This document shows positions 43,215 to 52,400 of a stretch of DNA of 64,000 nucleotides, one piece after another (within the stretch, counting starts at the first letter, position 1; each line of letters opens with the position of its first letter). Position numbers and translations under genes: made by a program. Origin of the DNA: Candidatus Thalassarchaeaceae archaeon (GTDB taxonomy: Archaea; Thermoplasmatota; Poseidoniia; Poseidoniales; Thalassarchaeaceae); contig CALSZZ010000001.1 of the NCBI GenBank assembly GCA_943841885.1, positions 469,157 to 533,156 of the forward strand, given 5' to 3'. The notes below the pieces were generated by a model that worked only from the letters and a program-made list of their open reading frames with translations, did not search any database and had not been told where the DNA came from.

Positions 43215-45548
43215 GTGTTTCAAATGAAGAAGAATTTTATACAATCCAGAATCATAGTTATTATGACTGTTCTGATTGCAGCAATGATATTCACTCCATT
43301 AGTCAGTTCATTTCCAACCGGAATTTCAGGAGTTAAAGATTCTGGTTGTAATTGCCATGGTACAACAACTAGTGATTCCGTAACTCCGATGATAATGGGA
43401 TTGCCAGAAGTATACAATTACTCCCAGGTTTATGAATTAACAGTCTCATTCACTGGAGGGCCAAGTACTCCAGGGAATATTAATCTCGGTGGTTTTCATC
43501 TATGGGCAAGTGAGGGAGAGTTATCAGTCATAGACGCAACTGCTCAGCAGTATAACCCAAATGAAGTAGGCCATAGTGAAGTTGGTAATGATCAAACGAG
43601 TTGGACAGTTACCTGGACTGCTCCCGATACAGATAGAAATGTAGAGATGATTTTGCATGTTAATTCGGTCAATGGTAATGCAGGTGATGGAGCGGGTTCT
43701 TCTGGGGATGAATGGAATAAAATATCACAAAAGATAAATGCGCCAATCTTAGTTCTAGAATCAGCCAATCCTTACGTAGTTCTTTCCACATTAATTGTAA
43801 TTTCTGGAATATTACTAATTATTACAGTTACGTATATCTTTTACCGAACTAACCCAGATTCATTTAATTGGGAAAGTTTTGAACCTTGGATATCAGATTG
43901 GTTAACTACTACCGATCATAAAAAAATTGGAACTCTATATTTCCTTGCAGGTATGTTTTTCTTAGGCATAGGAGGAATTATGGCTTTAATGATAAGAATA
44001 CAATTGTCTGTTCCTGGTAATGATTTTCTTACTCAAGATCAATACAATCAATTCTTTACATTACATGGAACTACTATGATATTTTTGGCCGCTATGCCTC
44101 TCATAAATGGATTTGCTAATTGGATGGTCCCTCTACAGATAGGTGCCCCTGATTTAGCTTTACCTAGAATAAATGCAATGTCATTTTGGTTACAACCTGT
44201 AGCTGCATTATTGATATTTACAGGAGTTTTCTCTGGTACTGGAGCAGATACTGGATGGACAGGTTATGCACCTTATATTGTGAGCGAGACAGCACATGTT
44301 GGTACCACTATGTGGGTTGCAGGACAAATTATGTTAGTTGCATCTTCAACTTTAACTGGAGTAAATTTCCTAACTACAATAGCAGTCATGCGTGCTCCAG
44401 GCATGGGTTGGATGCAAATGCCATTATTTACATGGTCAATACTTATAGCTAATCTCATGTTATTCTTATCCATACCTGCATTTGGAGTAGGACTAGTTCA
44501 AGTATATTTGGATCGAGTTATTGGTACTGCATTTTATGATGCTTCTGCAGGAGGAGATCCTTTACTTTGGAGTCATTTGTTCTGGTACTTTGGACATCCT
44601 GAAGTATACGTAGTGATAGTACCAGCCTTCGGAGTCATATCTGAAGTAATTGCAACAAGTGCAAGACGGTCAGTATTCGGATACAGGTCAATGGTTTATG
44701 CAATGGCTGGAATTGGAGTAGTTTCATTTATTGTTTATGGACACCATATGTTTACTTCAGGGATGAGTCCTACTTTGAGATTCGTGACCATGTTGACTAC
44801 TATGATAGTGGCTGTTCCAACTGGGATTAAGATTTTTAATTGGCTAAAAACTATGCATAAGGGTTCTTTAATTTACAGAACACATACCCTTTGGGCCTTA
44901 GGTTTCTTGATTACATTTACTTTAGGAGGAATTTCAGGAATGTTTTTCCCGTCTATGGCGATGGATTTACATTTCCATGAATCATACTTTGTTGTTGCCC
45001 ACTTCCATTATGTTTTAGTCGGAGGAACTGTGTTTGGTTTCTTCTCTGCAATTTACTATTGGTTCCCAAAGATGACTGGAAGAATGATGGATGAACGTCT
45101 TGGAGTTTTGCATTTCTTAACTGCTTTCATAAGTTATAATGCAGTATTTTGGCCTATGCATCGCCTAGGAATATGGGGTATGGCTAGAAGACATCATACA
45201 TATTTCATATCAACAGAAGAGGCAATGGGGTCTTTACCCCCAGAAGCAGCGGGCTGGAATATGTTCATTTCGATTAGTGCTTTTTTATTCTTTTTCTCGA
45301 ATTTTATACTAATTGCTAATATGATTAAATCCGTAATACGCGGACAAAAGGCACCAGCAGATCCATGGGGAGGATGGTCTTTCGAATGGATGACCTCTTC
45401 TCCACCCCCTACACCAAGTTTCCCATTAGATGATTTACCAACTTTGAAAGACGCAAACGAATATCATATTGCAAATGAACCTAGTGCAATAGTAAAGTGG
45501 TTCCAAGGTTTAATGGTCCTAGATAATGAAGAGGAAGTGAGCCATTGA
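43215..45548 (+). CDS. coxA: Cytochrome c oxidase subunit I with an extra N-terminal domain
   Basis: 777 residues, about 220 more than usual. The COX1 core (from about residue 210) has heme a and a3/CuB ligands in TLHGTTMIFLAAMPL, GHPEVYVVIVPAFG (with the cross-linked Tyr), GHHMFTSGMSP and HESYFVVAHFHYVLVGG. Retention of GHPEVY places it with A-type enzymes using a Glu in the D-channel. Residues 1-33 are a signal peptide, and residues ~37-190 form a beta-rich domain beginning SGCNCHG (Cys45, Cys47, His48), resembling the secreted choice-of-anchor V/Reeler-type domain. A single helix (STLIVISGILLIITVTYIF) links it to the core. It overlaps coxC by 4 bp. Confidence 0.92.
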   Translation: MFQMKKNFIQSRIIVIMTVLIAAMIFTPLVSSFPTGISGVKDSGCNCHGTTTSDSVTPMIMGLPEVYNYSQVYELTVSFTGGPSTPGNINLGGFHLWASEGELSVIDATAQQYNPNEVGHSEVGNDQTSWTVTWTAPDTDRNVEMILHVNSVNGNAGDGAGSSGDEWNKISQKINAPILVLESANPYVVLSTLIVISGILLIITVTYIFYRTNPDSFNWESFEPWISDWLTTTDHKKIGTLYFLAGMFFLGIGGIMALMIRIQLSVPGNDFLTQDQYNQFFTLHGTTMIFLAAMPLINGFANWMVPLQIGAPDLALPRINAMSFWLQPVAALLIFTGVFSGTGADTGWTGYAPYIVSETAHVGTTMWVAGQIMLVASSTLTGVNFLTTIAVMRAPGMGWMQMPLFTWSILIANLMLFLSIPAFGVGLVQVYLDRVIGTAFYDASAGGDPLLWSHLFWYFGHPEVYVVIVPAFGVISEVIATSARRSVFGYRSMVYAMAGIGVVSFIVYGHHMFTSGMSPTLRFVTMLTTMIVAVPTGIKIFNWLKTMHKGSLIYRTHTLWALGFLITFTLGGISGMFFPSMAMDLHFHESYFVVAHFHYVLVGGTVFGFFSAIYYWFPKMTGRMMDERLGVLHFLTAFISYNAVFWPMHRLGIWGMARRHHTYFISTEEAMGSLPPEAAGWNMFISISAFLFFFSNFILIANMIKSVIRGQKAPADPWGGWSFEWMTSSPPPTPSFPLDDLPTLKDANEYHIANEPSAIVKWFQGLMVLDNEEEVSH

Positions 45549-46696
45549 GTGACGGGTATCATGATAATGAGCATGAACACCATGCAAGTGCTTGGGGTCC
45601 TCACGATTGGAGTCATGGAGCTCCTCACAATTCATGGTCTCCAATAATAATGTCAATTGGTATTGGTATCTTTTTGTACACAGTTGCCTCAGTATACTCA
45701 TGGGGAGAAATGGTGGATTCATCAAGTATTGCTTTGGTTTTTATTGGAATGATGATAACATTCTTTGGACTTTTAATATGGTGGAGGCAAGATGCATCAT
45801 TTGATGGTGTTTACGAACCTAAAGCAACAGGAACACCGTTTCAGAATATTGAAATTCGTAAAGTTGCAATGTGGGTATTCTTGATGTCGGAAATGATGGT
45901 ATTTACATCATTATTTAGCACATACATGAGATATAGATTTGGTATTGATTCTTGCCAAGAAGTATATGAGAGTGGTTCTTGGATAGTTAACTCTCAAAAT
46001 GTAGATACCGGAGAAGCAGTTAATTGCTTCTTACCTGCATCTGAATTAATTGCGTCCTCATGGTTCCATATTGCACCTGGGGCGATTAATACATTTGCCC
46101 TGATAGTATCTTCTTTTACCATTGTTCAAGCACTTCGTTGGGCAAAGAAACCAGTAGGAAGTGTAGATGAAGAGGTTCGTAGGAAGCGTGTTTATCGTTA
46201 CTTAGGTAGCACTTGGGTTTTAGCAATAATATTCCTTACTTTGAAGATGGTTGAATGGTTCATAGGATTTTATATCCCTGCAATAGGTCCGTTCCACGAA
46301 CATGATATCATGTCATTGGTTGAGGAGGGTTACACCATTCATGCCGATCATTATCATCCACATCATGGTTGGGATGATGTTCATCTAGCCGAGCTTGCTG
46401 CATTACACCCTGAAGATTACCAAGCATATTTAGCGGCTGTTGGCCCTAATTATGAACCAACAAATGCGGTCATGCTTGCAGATATTAGAGTAAGTTCGTC
46501 AACATTCTTTGTTACTACAGGTACTCATGGTGCTCACGTATTCATTGGCATCATTGGATTAACATACATGACATGGAAGGCCTGGACTGGTGGTTATACT
46601 CCACAAAATGCTGTATCAATAGAATACTTTGGGCTCTATTGGCACTTTGTTGATTTGATTTGGGTTCTAGTATTCCCATTCTTCTATCTATATTGA
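45545..46696 (+). CDS. coxC: Cytochrome c oxidase subunit III with a His-rich loop
   Basis: 383 residues of a multi-helix (about seven) subunit. Conserved parts are VAMWVFLMSEMMVFTSLFSTYMRYR, WFHIAPGAINTFALIVSSFTIVQAL, TGTHGAHVFIGIIGLTYMTWKAW and IEYFGLYWHFVDLIWVLVFPFFYLY. The N-terminus (HDNEHEHHASAWGPHDWSHGAPHN) and a loop between helices (FHEHDIMSLVEEGYTIHADHYHPHHGWDDVH) are histidine-rich, which may bind metal or simply be a lineage expansion. It overlaps coxA by 4 bp and is followed 10 bp later by coxD. Confidence 0.92.
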   Translation: MSDGYHDNEHEHHASAWGPHDWSHGAPHNSWSPIIMSIGIGIFLYTVASVYSWGEMVDSSSIALVFIGMMITFFGLLIWWRQDASFDGVYEPKATGTPFQNIEIRKVAMWVFLMSEMMVFTSLFSTYMRYRFGIDSCQEVYESGSWIVNSQNVDTGEAVNCFLPASELIASSWFHIAPGAINTFALIVSSFTIVQALRWAKKPVGSVDEEVRRKRVYRYLGSTWVLAIIFLTLKMVEWFIGFYIPAIGPFHEHDIMSLVEEGYTIHADHYHPHHGWDDVHLAELAALHPEDYQAYLAAVGPNYEPTNAVMLADIRVSSSTFFVTTGTHGAHVFIGIIGLTYMTWKAWTGGYTPQNAVSIEYFGLYWHFVDLIWVLVFPFFYLY

Positions 46697-46706
46697 GGTG
46701 AAAAAA

Positions 46707-47042
46707 ATGAGTGACCATTTACTATTCGGAAAATTTGATCTTTACTGGGCTAATTTTATTGGCTTGATTGTTTTAACTGCAATTGAAGTTGCTGCAGTAG
46801 GATTAGATTTTTCAGAAACAATTACATTATTTATCCTCGTCGGAATAGCAATACCAAAATTCATAATGATTGCTGCTATTTTTATGCACTTGTGGGGGGA
46901 TAAAGATTCAAAAATATTAACTTTAACTGCCTTATTTCCAGCTTTTTTTATAGTTATCATGGTTCTTTTTATCGGTTTGACTCATCCAGAAGCATCAATT
47001 GGTTTACCAGAATGGTGTAGGCCAGGTTATTACAAACTCTAA
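46707..47042 (+). CDS. coxD: Cytochrome c oxidase subunit IV-like small subunit
   Basis: 111 residues from ATG 46707, preceded by GAGGTG; the frame reaches back to 46698 (GTG). It has three hydrophobic spans (WANFIGLIVLTAIEVAAVGL, ITLFILVGIAIPKFIMIAAIFMHLW, LTALFPAFFIVIMVLFIGL), a layout like the COX4/CyoD-type small subunits of caa3 or quinol oxidases. It closes the operon; its end is 41 bp before tRNA-Ser. The family label is by layout and place. Confidence 0.75.
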   Translation: MSDHLLFGKFDLYWANFIGLIVLTAIEVAAVGLDFSETITLFILVGIAIPKFIMIAAIFMHLWGDKDSKILTLTALFPAFFIVIMVLFIGLTHPEASIGLPEWCRPGYYKL

Positions 47043-47082
47043 CATATAGGTTCATGTCTAATGGGTAAGTGGCAAGAATGTT

Positions 47083-47168
47083 GCCGAGATCGCATAGCCC
47101 GGTATTGCGGTGGATTTGAAATCCACTGTCCATTGGACGCGGGGGTTCAAATCCCTCTCTCGGCGCCA
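47083..47168 (+). tRNA. tRNA-Ser (TGA) with encoded CCA
   Basis: Acceptor GCCGAGA pairs with TCTCGGC, with discriminator G and genomic CCA at 47166-47168. The D-stem is GCA/TGC and the anticodon stem GTGGA/TCCAC encloses TTTGAAA (anticodon TGA). A class II variable arm GTCC-ATT-GGAC and a T-arm GGGGG-TTCAAAT-CCCTC complete it. It lies right after the oxidase operon. Confidence 0.97.
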
Positions 47169-48218
47169 TTAATTTTGATTGGGAATATTTTCTGCTCCTC
47201 TTACTGTTAATTGATCTTCAAAATATTCTAATTTAATTGGAGTAGTCATAACAGCTTCCCCATCAATATTCACAAATAAATCCGGTTGATGAGGTTTTTC
47301 AGAAGGGTTATTGTCGAAATCAACAGATTTCAATTCTAATTTTTTTGCATTTCTCATGAAAATTTTATTCCATTTTCCAATATGTTTTCCTTTTTCTACC
47401 GGACCCATAACAAGTAACATTTGTAATTTTGACAAGCCCCATGCTAAGACTAGTGAACCATGTTTTTGTATTGGGGTTGCTCCAGGAGCAATTTGAAAAC
47501 CTCCTCCAAATGTTTGACATTGGCTCATACAAAAAAGTCCTGATAAATCTACAATTTCGCCTGGCTCATCATCAACCTTTATCCATCCTTTTTGAGTTTT
47601 CCAGCCTAGAATTGCCCTAATTCCTAACAATTTATATTTTAATTGACCTCGTATTCTTCTAAATTTACCTTCAGTCTTCATTCTGTTTACTGCTGAAGTA
47701 ACTCCGCTATCACACTCAAGAAAACTCCAACGAACTAAATTACCAGATTTATTTGGTTTATCATTACATTCATATTCAATTGGGGCTGGAATTAGTGGGT
47801 GCTCAGGTGCTGGCTGACCTTCGACTCTGAAAGCACCAACCCTCCTATCAACTCCTTGAGATAGGATATCTATTGCTTTTTGCATATCAGTAAATTTTCG
47901 ACCCTTTGGAATTGGAATTCCATGTGCTCGAGCGTAATCATTACCACTACCGATAGGTAGAATTCCTAGAATCTTACTAGAACCTCTCAAACCTGATGCA
48001 ACTTCATGGACAGTACCATCTCCACCAACTGCTACAATAATTTCATAATCAGAGTTACAAAGGTTTGCAGCTATCTGCATTCCATGTCCGATATATTCAG
48101 TATGATGTAAATCTATTTCAAAACCCGCTTTCAATAATGATTTTTCAAAAAGAGTCCATTGCTTTACCGATAAACCATCGCGGGCTTTGGGATTTAGGAT
48201 ACAGGCTATACGGGCCAT
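47169..48218 (-). CDS. Diacylglycerol-kinase-family lipid kinase
   Basis: 349 residues. The catalytic glycine-rich loop IVAVGGDGTVHEVASGL and LPIGSGNDYARAHGI identify the DAGK_cat family (diacylglycerol, sphingosine or other lipid kinases, NAD-kinase-like fold). The C-terminal half is beta-rich and ends PDLFVNIDGEAVMTTPIKLEYFEDQLTVRGAE, as in YegS-like proteins. Insertion of about 25 residues at GQPAPEHPLIPAPIEYECND is lineage-specific. In archaea the natural substrate is unknown. It converges with tRNA-Ser. Confidence 0.82.
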   Translation of the reverse strand: MARIACILNPKARDGLSVKQWTLFEKSLLKAGFEIDLHHTEYIGHGMQIAANLCNSDYEIIVAVGGDGTVHEVASGLRGSSKILGILPIGSGNDYARAHGIPIPKGRKFTDMQKAIDILSQGVDRRVGAFRVEGQPAPEHPLIPAPIEYECNDKPNKSGNLVRWSFLECDSGVTSAVNRMKTEGKFRRIRGQLKYKLLGIRAILGWKTQKGWIKVDDEPGEIVDLSGLFCMSQCQTFGGGFQIAPGATPIQKHGSLVLAWGLSKLQMLLVMGPVEKGKHIGKWNKIFMRNAKKLELKSVDFDNNPSEKPHQPDLFVNIDGEAVMTTPIKLEYFEDQLTVRGAENIPNQN

Positions 48219-48298
48219 GGTATACTCAGAAGAGAATTTAGTATTGAATGCTATGAATGCGAGATATGATGAATGAGTATCGTTTCGCAGACATGGAA

Positions 48299-49393
48299 AG
48301 TATGGATATAGAAGAAAGTTTCATGCTACAAGCTTTAAAAATAGCACAATTGGGAAAATGGAAAGTTATGCCTAATCCTTTAGTTGGTTGCGTAATAGAA
48401 AAAGATGGAGAAATTATTGCAAAGGGATGGCATGACCATATTGGAGGATTACATGCTGAACAAATGGCTATTGCAGATGCAGAAAAAAAAGGAATTTCCT
48501 TGCAGGGTGCAACTGCATACATTACATTAGAGCCCTGTAATCATTTTGGAAGAACTCCTCCTTGTACGGAGGCTTTATTGTGGGCAGGGATAAAAAAGGT
48601 AGTAATTGGAGCATTAGATCCAAATCCTACTGTAAGAGGAGGAGGGTTAGAAATGCTACAAAATGAAAAATTTGAAGTAAAAACAGGAGTATTAGAAGAA
48701 TCTTGTGAAAAACAAATGGAGACTTTTATGTATTGGTGTAAGAATCGTAGACCGATAGTTACTCTCAAAGCAGCCACTGACATTAATGGAAGAATTGATG
48801 TAGATAAAGATAAGCCTGCTAGGCGATTTAGTTCAGATGAATCACTACAAATTGCCCATGAATTAAGAGCAAATTCAATGGCAATATTAGTTGGAGTTAA
48901 CACTGTAATAAGAGATAATCCAGAATTGACTGTTAGAGGATTAAATATTGGGCCAAGGGAGCCCCCAATAAGAGTAGTAATTGATCCAAATAATAGAATA
49001 CCAACTAACTGTCATCTTATGGAAAGTGAAGTAGCCCCAACACTATTAATTCAAAATAAGCATTTTGATTCCAAAAAAGATAAAAAACATGTAGAAAGAG
49101 TGGTTATTTCAGAAAGTAAAAAAATTGAAGTTTCTAAGATACTGGATATGTTGGGAGATAGAAAAATACAGTCATTACTTGTAGAAGGAGGTAAAGATAC
49201 ATGGATTCGTTTTCTTGAATCTGGATTAGTCAATAGAGCACATCTTTGTGTTTCTAATTTAGAATTGGAAGGTGATGTTGGTGAAAGATTTGATTGTAAT
49301 TATTTATTGGAAAATAAATTAAAAAAGATTGCAACAAGGAAAATTAATAATGATGAAATTACCATTTGGGAAAAGTATAATACTCTAAATTAG
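48299..49393 (+). CDS. ribD: Riboflavin biosynthesis bifunctional deaminase/reductase RibD
   Basis: About 365 residues from ATG 48299 (MESMDIEESFM); 48257 and 48305 are other starts. The N-terminal CMP/dCMP-type deaminase domain has zinc ligands in GLHAEQMAI (HAE) and TLEPCNHFGRTPPCTEAL (PC-x8-C type). The C-terminal reductase domain begins near residue 145 with VTLKAATDINGRI and contains LRANSMAILVGVNTVIRDNPELTVR and VEGGKDTWIRFLESGL. Fusion of both domains resembles bacterial RibD rather than the separate archaeal enzymes (RibD2 and ArfC), so the gene may be of bacterial origin. Confidence 0.88.
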   Translation, partial: SMDIEESFMLQALKIAQLGKWKVMPNPLVGCVIEKDGEIIAKGWHDHIGGLHAEQMAIADAEKKGISLQGATAYITLEPCNHFGRTPPCTEALLWAGIKKVVIGALDPNPTVRGGGLEMLQNEKFEVKTGVLEESCEKQMETFMYWCKNRRPIVTLKAATDINGRIDVDKDKPARRFSSDESLQIAHELRANSMAILVGVNTVIRDNPELTVRGLNIGPREPPIRVVIDPNNRIPTNCHLMESEVAPTLLIQNKHFDSKKDKKHVERVVISESKKIEVSKILDMLGDRKIQSLLVEGGKDTWIRFLESGLVNRAHLCVSNLELEGDVGERFDCNYLLENKLKKIATRKINNDEITIWEKYNTLN

Positions 49394-49404
49394 ATATTTT
49401 TTTT

Positions 49405-49420
49405 CTACAAGTTGTTGTAG
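49405..49420. promoter_or_regulatory. Inverted repeat upstream of the surface giant
   Basis: CTACAA-GTTG-TTGTAG is a perfect 6-bp inverted repeat with a 4-nt spacer, directly after a T-rich run that follows ribD and just upstream of a TATA-like box. It could be an operator for the giant or the terminator hairpin of ribD. Seen by eye only. Confidence 0.35.
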
Positions 49421-49428
49421 AAATAGAC

Positions 49429-49437
49429 ATATATACT
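49429..49437 (+). promoter_or_regulatory. Candidate TATA box, leaderless start
   Basis: CATATATAC is centred about 25 bp upstream of the ATG at 49458. That is where archaeal transcription starts relative to TATA, so the giant's mRNA may be leaderless. No good ribosome-binding site precedes the ATG, in agreement. Confidence 0.4.
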
Positions 49438-49457
49438 CACCATAGAGCCGAAATGCT

Positions 49458-52400
49458 ATGTCCGACGTACGTATGAACCGTAGTTTAACCCTAATAATGA
49501 TAATGTTACTCTCAGCATTGTCTCCAATTCTGATGCCAGTAACGGCTGATCATGAAGGAAATGGGACAGGAACGAGTAATTCCGGAGAAGATATTTCATT
49601 ATCAATATTTGATAACGATACTAGTTCTTGGGAACCAGTAGAAGAAGAAGAAATGGAAGAAGAATATCCAGATATTCATTTCCTAGGAGAAGGAACTTAT
49701 CAATTAGAGATTCATTCTACTAATCTAACATTAAACGAAAGTTACATACTAGAATGGACAGTTTTCCAAGGAGAAGTTCAAGATGAAGGGATTGAAGTTG
49801 AGGAAACAAGAAACTGGGTTGCATACAATAATGAAAGTTCAGAAAATTTTAACATTACAGTAAATGAATTTACATGTGAGATAATGATTTCAGCAAATTT
49901 ATTCAATGATTCTGGAAATAATTGGGTAGATTCTGCAATGTATTTTTTTGTGGGTGCATGCGGTAATAACGGAATTATAACAACAAATATTGAGATAGAT
50001 GGAAATTATACTGAAGTTGAGTCTTTCTTTAGTGAGAATGGATTTGATAATATGATAGAACTTGATGCTGGAGATTACGATATGTGGTGGTCTAAGTCTG
50101 GTCAAACATTTACAAATGGTAGTGATTATCTCATAGAGTGGAACCGTGGCTGGAATGGAATAATGTCTGTCAATGATACTGAAGGAATGTATGAATGGAC
50201 TGCTGGAAGTGGACAGGGTCAAGGACTTAGCAGTCAAGGCTGGACAATAACAATAGTAAATGAGACCTGTGAATCATGGAATGATGCAATTTTATGGGAA
50301 GCCGAATATTTTACTAATGGCACCTGGGATAAAGATAACAGTACTTTAATGGGAACTACAATAACATCAATGGCTGGCCCTTGTGAAGAACCGGACATTC
50401 CTCATGTTGAGTTGTATTATGATAATGGAAGTGGCCCTGTAATGCATGAAATGACATGGGAATATGAACAATTTGATACTTGTACTGAATATGAAGAAGA
50501 GGATGAAGAATCTTATTGGGAATGTGAAGTTGACTATGATGGCGATGGAAACATAGATTATTATGATGGATTTGAACACTGCGAGTGGGATAATAACTCA
50601 ATGGCGTACTGGTGTGAGGCATGGGCTGAATCCCCACATTTAGAGCCTGGTAATTATGAGTTCATGGCTAATTTAAGCAATCTTGAAGTTGGTGCTGATT
50701 ATGAGGTCTATGCGAATTATTATTTGAATACTCAAGATAATTATGAAAGTAATTATGAATGGTTCACATGGAACAATTCTAATGAATCACACATCATTGA
50801 TGGTTTAGAATTAGATATTAACGAATATATGTGCTCTTTACATCTACAGTTTGATATTTACATGGCTGGTAATCACATAATGCATGGTGAATTCTCTTTT
50901 AATGGAGAGTGTGAGGAAATGCCAGAACTACCTTCACCGTTTGTATTGTATTATGATAATGGTACTGGTTCTGTAATGTGGGAGCAAGTTTGGAACTACG
51001 AAGAATTTGATAATTGTTCACAATATGATGATGAACATTGGGAATGTGAAGTTGATTATGATAACGATGGAAATACAGATTGGACTAGTTATTATGAACA
51101 CTGCGAATGGGACAATAATTCGATGACTTATTTGTGTGCTACATGGTATGATTACCCTATGTTAGAACCAGGTGATTACACATTCACACTAAATGTAAGT
51201 GGTTTAGAGACTGGAGAATGGCATGAGCTTGAATGGTGGTTCAATGGTAATTATGATGGCATGTCATTCAATGCAACCGATGAGTATGAACACTTTGAAT
51301 GGAATTTCACAATAGATGAGTACATGTGTGGTTTCAGTATGGAATTCAATTTAGTACATTACGATGGTATGCATTTCCATGATTATTTCGCTTTCGATGG
51401 ATATTGTGAAGAAATGCCTTCGCCGTTTGAATTGTATTATGATAATGGCACTGGTCCTGTAATGTGGGAGCCAGTATATAATTACGCTTCCTTTGATAAT
51501 TGTTCACAATATGATGATGAACATTGGGAATGTCAAGTTGATTATGATGGCGATGGATATACAGATGAATATTACGGATTTGAACACTGTGAGTGGGATA
51601 ATAACTCAATGACTTACTGGTGTGAGATGGGCTGGAATAATCCTATGCTAGAACCAGGTAATTACACATTCACATTGAATGTGAGCGGTTTAGAGATTGG
51701 AGAGTCATATGATCTTGAGTGGTGGATCAATGGCGATTATGACGGAATAACCGTTAACGCAACCGATGAATATGAACACTTTGAGTGGGATGTGCAAATA
51801 GATGAGTACATGTGTGGTTTCGATATGGAATTCCATCTAGCACACTACAACGGTATGCATTTCAATGATTATTTCAGGTTTGATACATATTGTGAAGAGC
51901 CAGTATCTGATCACATCTTTGAATTATATTACGATAATGGAACAGAAGTCGTGATGTGGGAACCAACTATTACATACGAGGAGTTTGATAATTGTGATGA
52001 ATATGATGATGAACACTGGGAATGTAAAGTTGATTATGATGGTGATGGCTATATAGATGATTATGCACACTTTAGGGATTGTATGTGGGATAATAGTTCA
52101 ATGACATACTGGTGTGAAGCATACCATATGCCAATGTTAGAACCTGGTGACTATACATTAATTCTCAATGCAACTATGTTAGTTATTGATACTGATTATA
52201 GATTAGATTGGAGTCTAGTTTTCGAAGGACATGATTTTTACGATGAATCCATGAATACAACCTGGACTGCAAGTGAAGAGTATGAACACTTTGAGTGGGA
52301 TATTGAAGTTGATGAGAGCATGTGTATGTTGCATTCTGATTTGGAAATAAAAACTGACAATACGAATAATTCAACATATGGCTTTGCACACTTTGCATTT

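Noticed and set aside
46969..47169. Minus-strand frame starting MAPREGFEPPRP
   Set aside because: It is the antisense of tRNA-Ser and the coxD tail, the classical GFEPP shadow of a tRNA T-arm.
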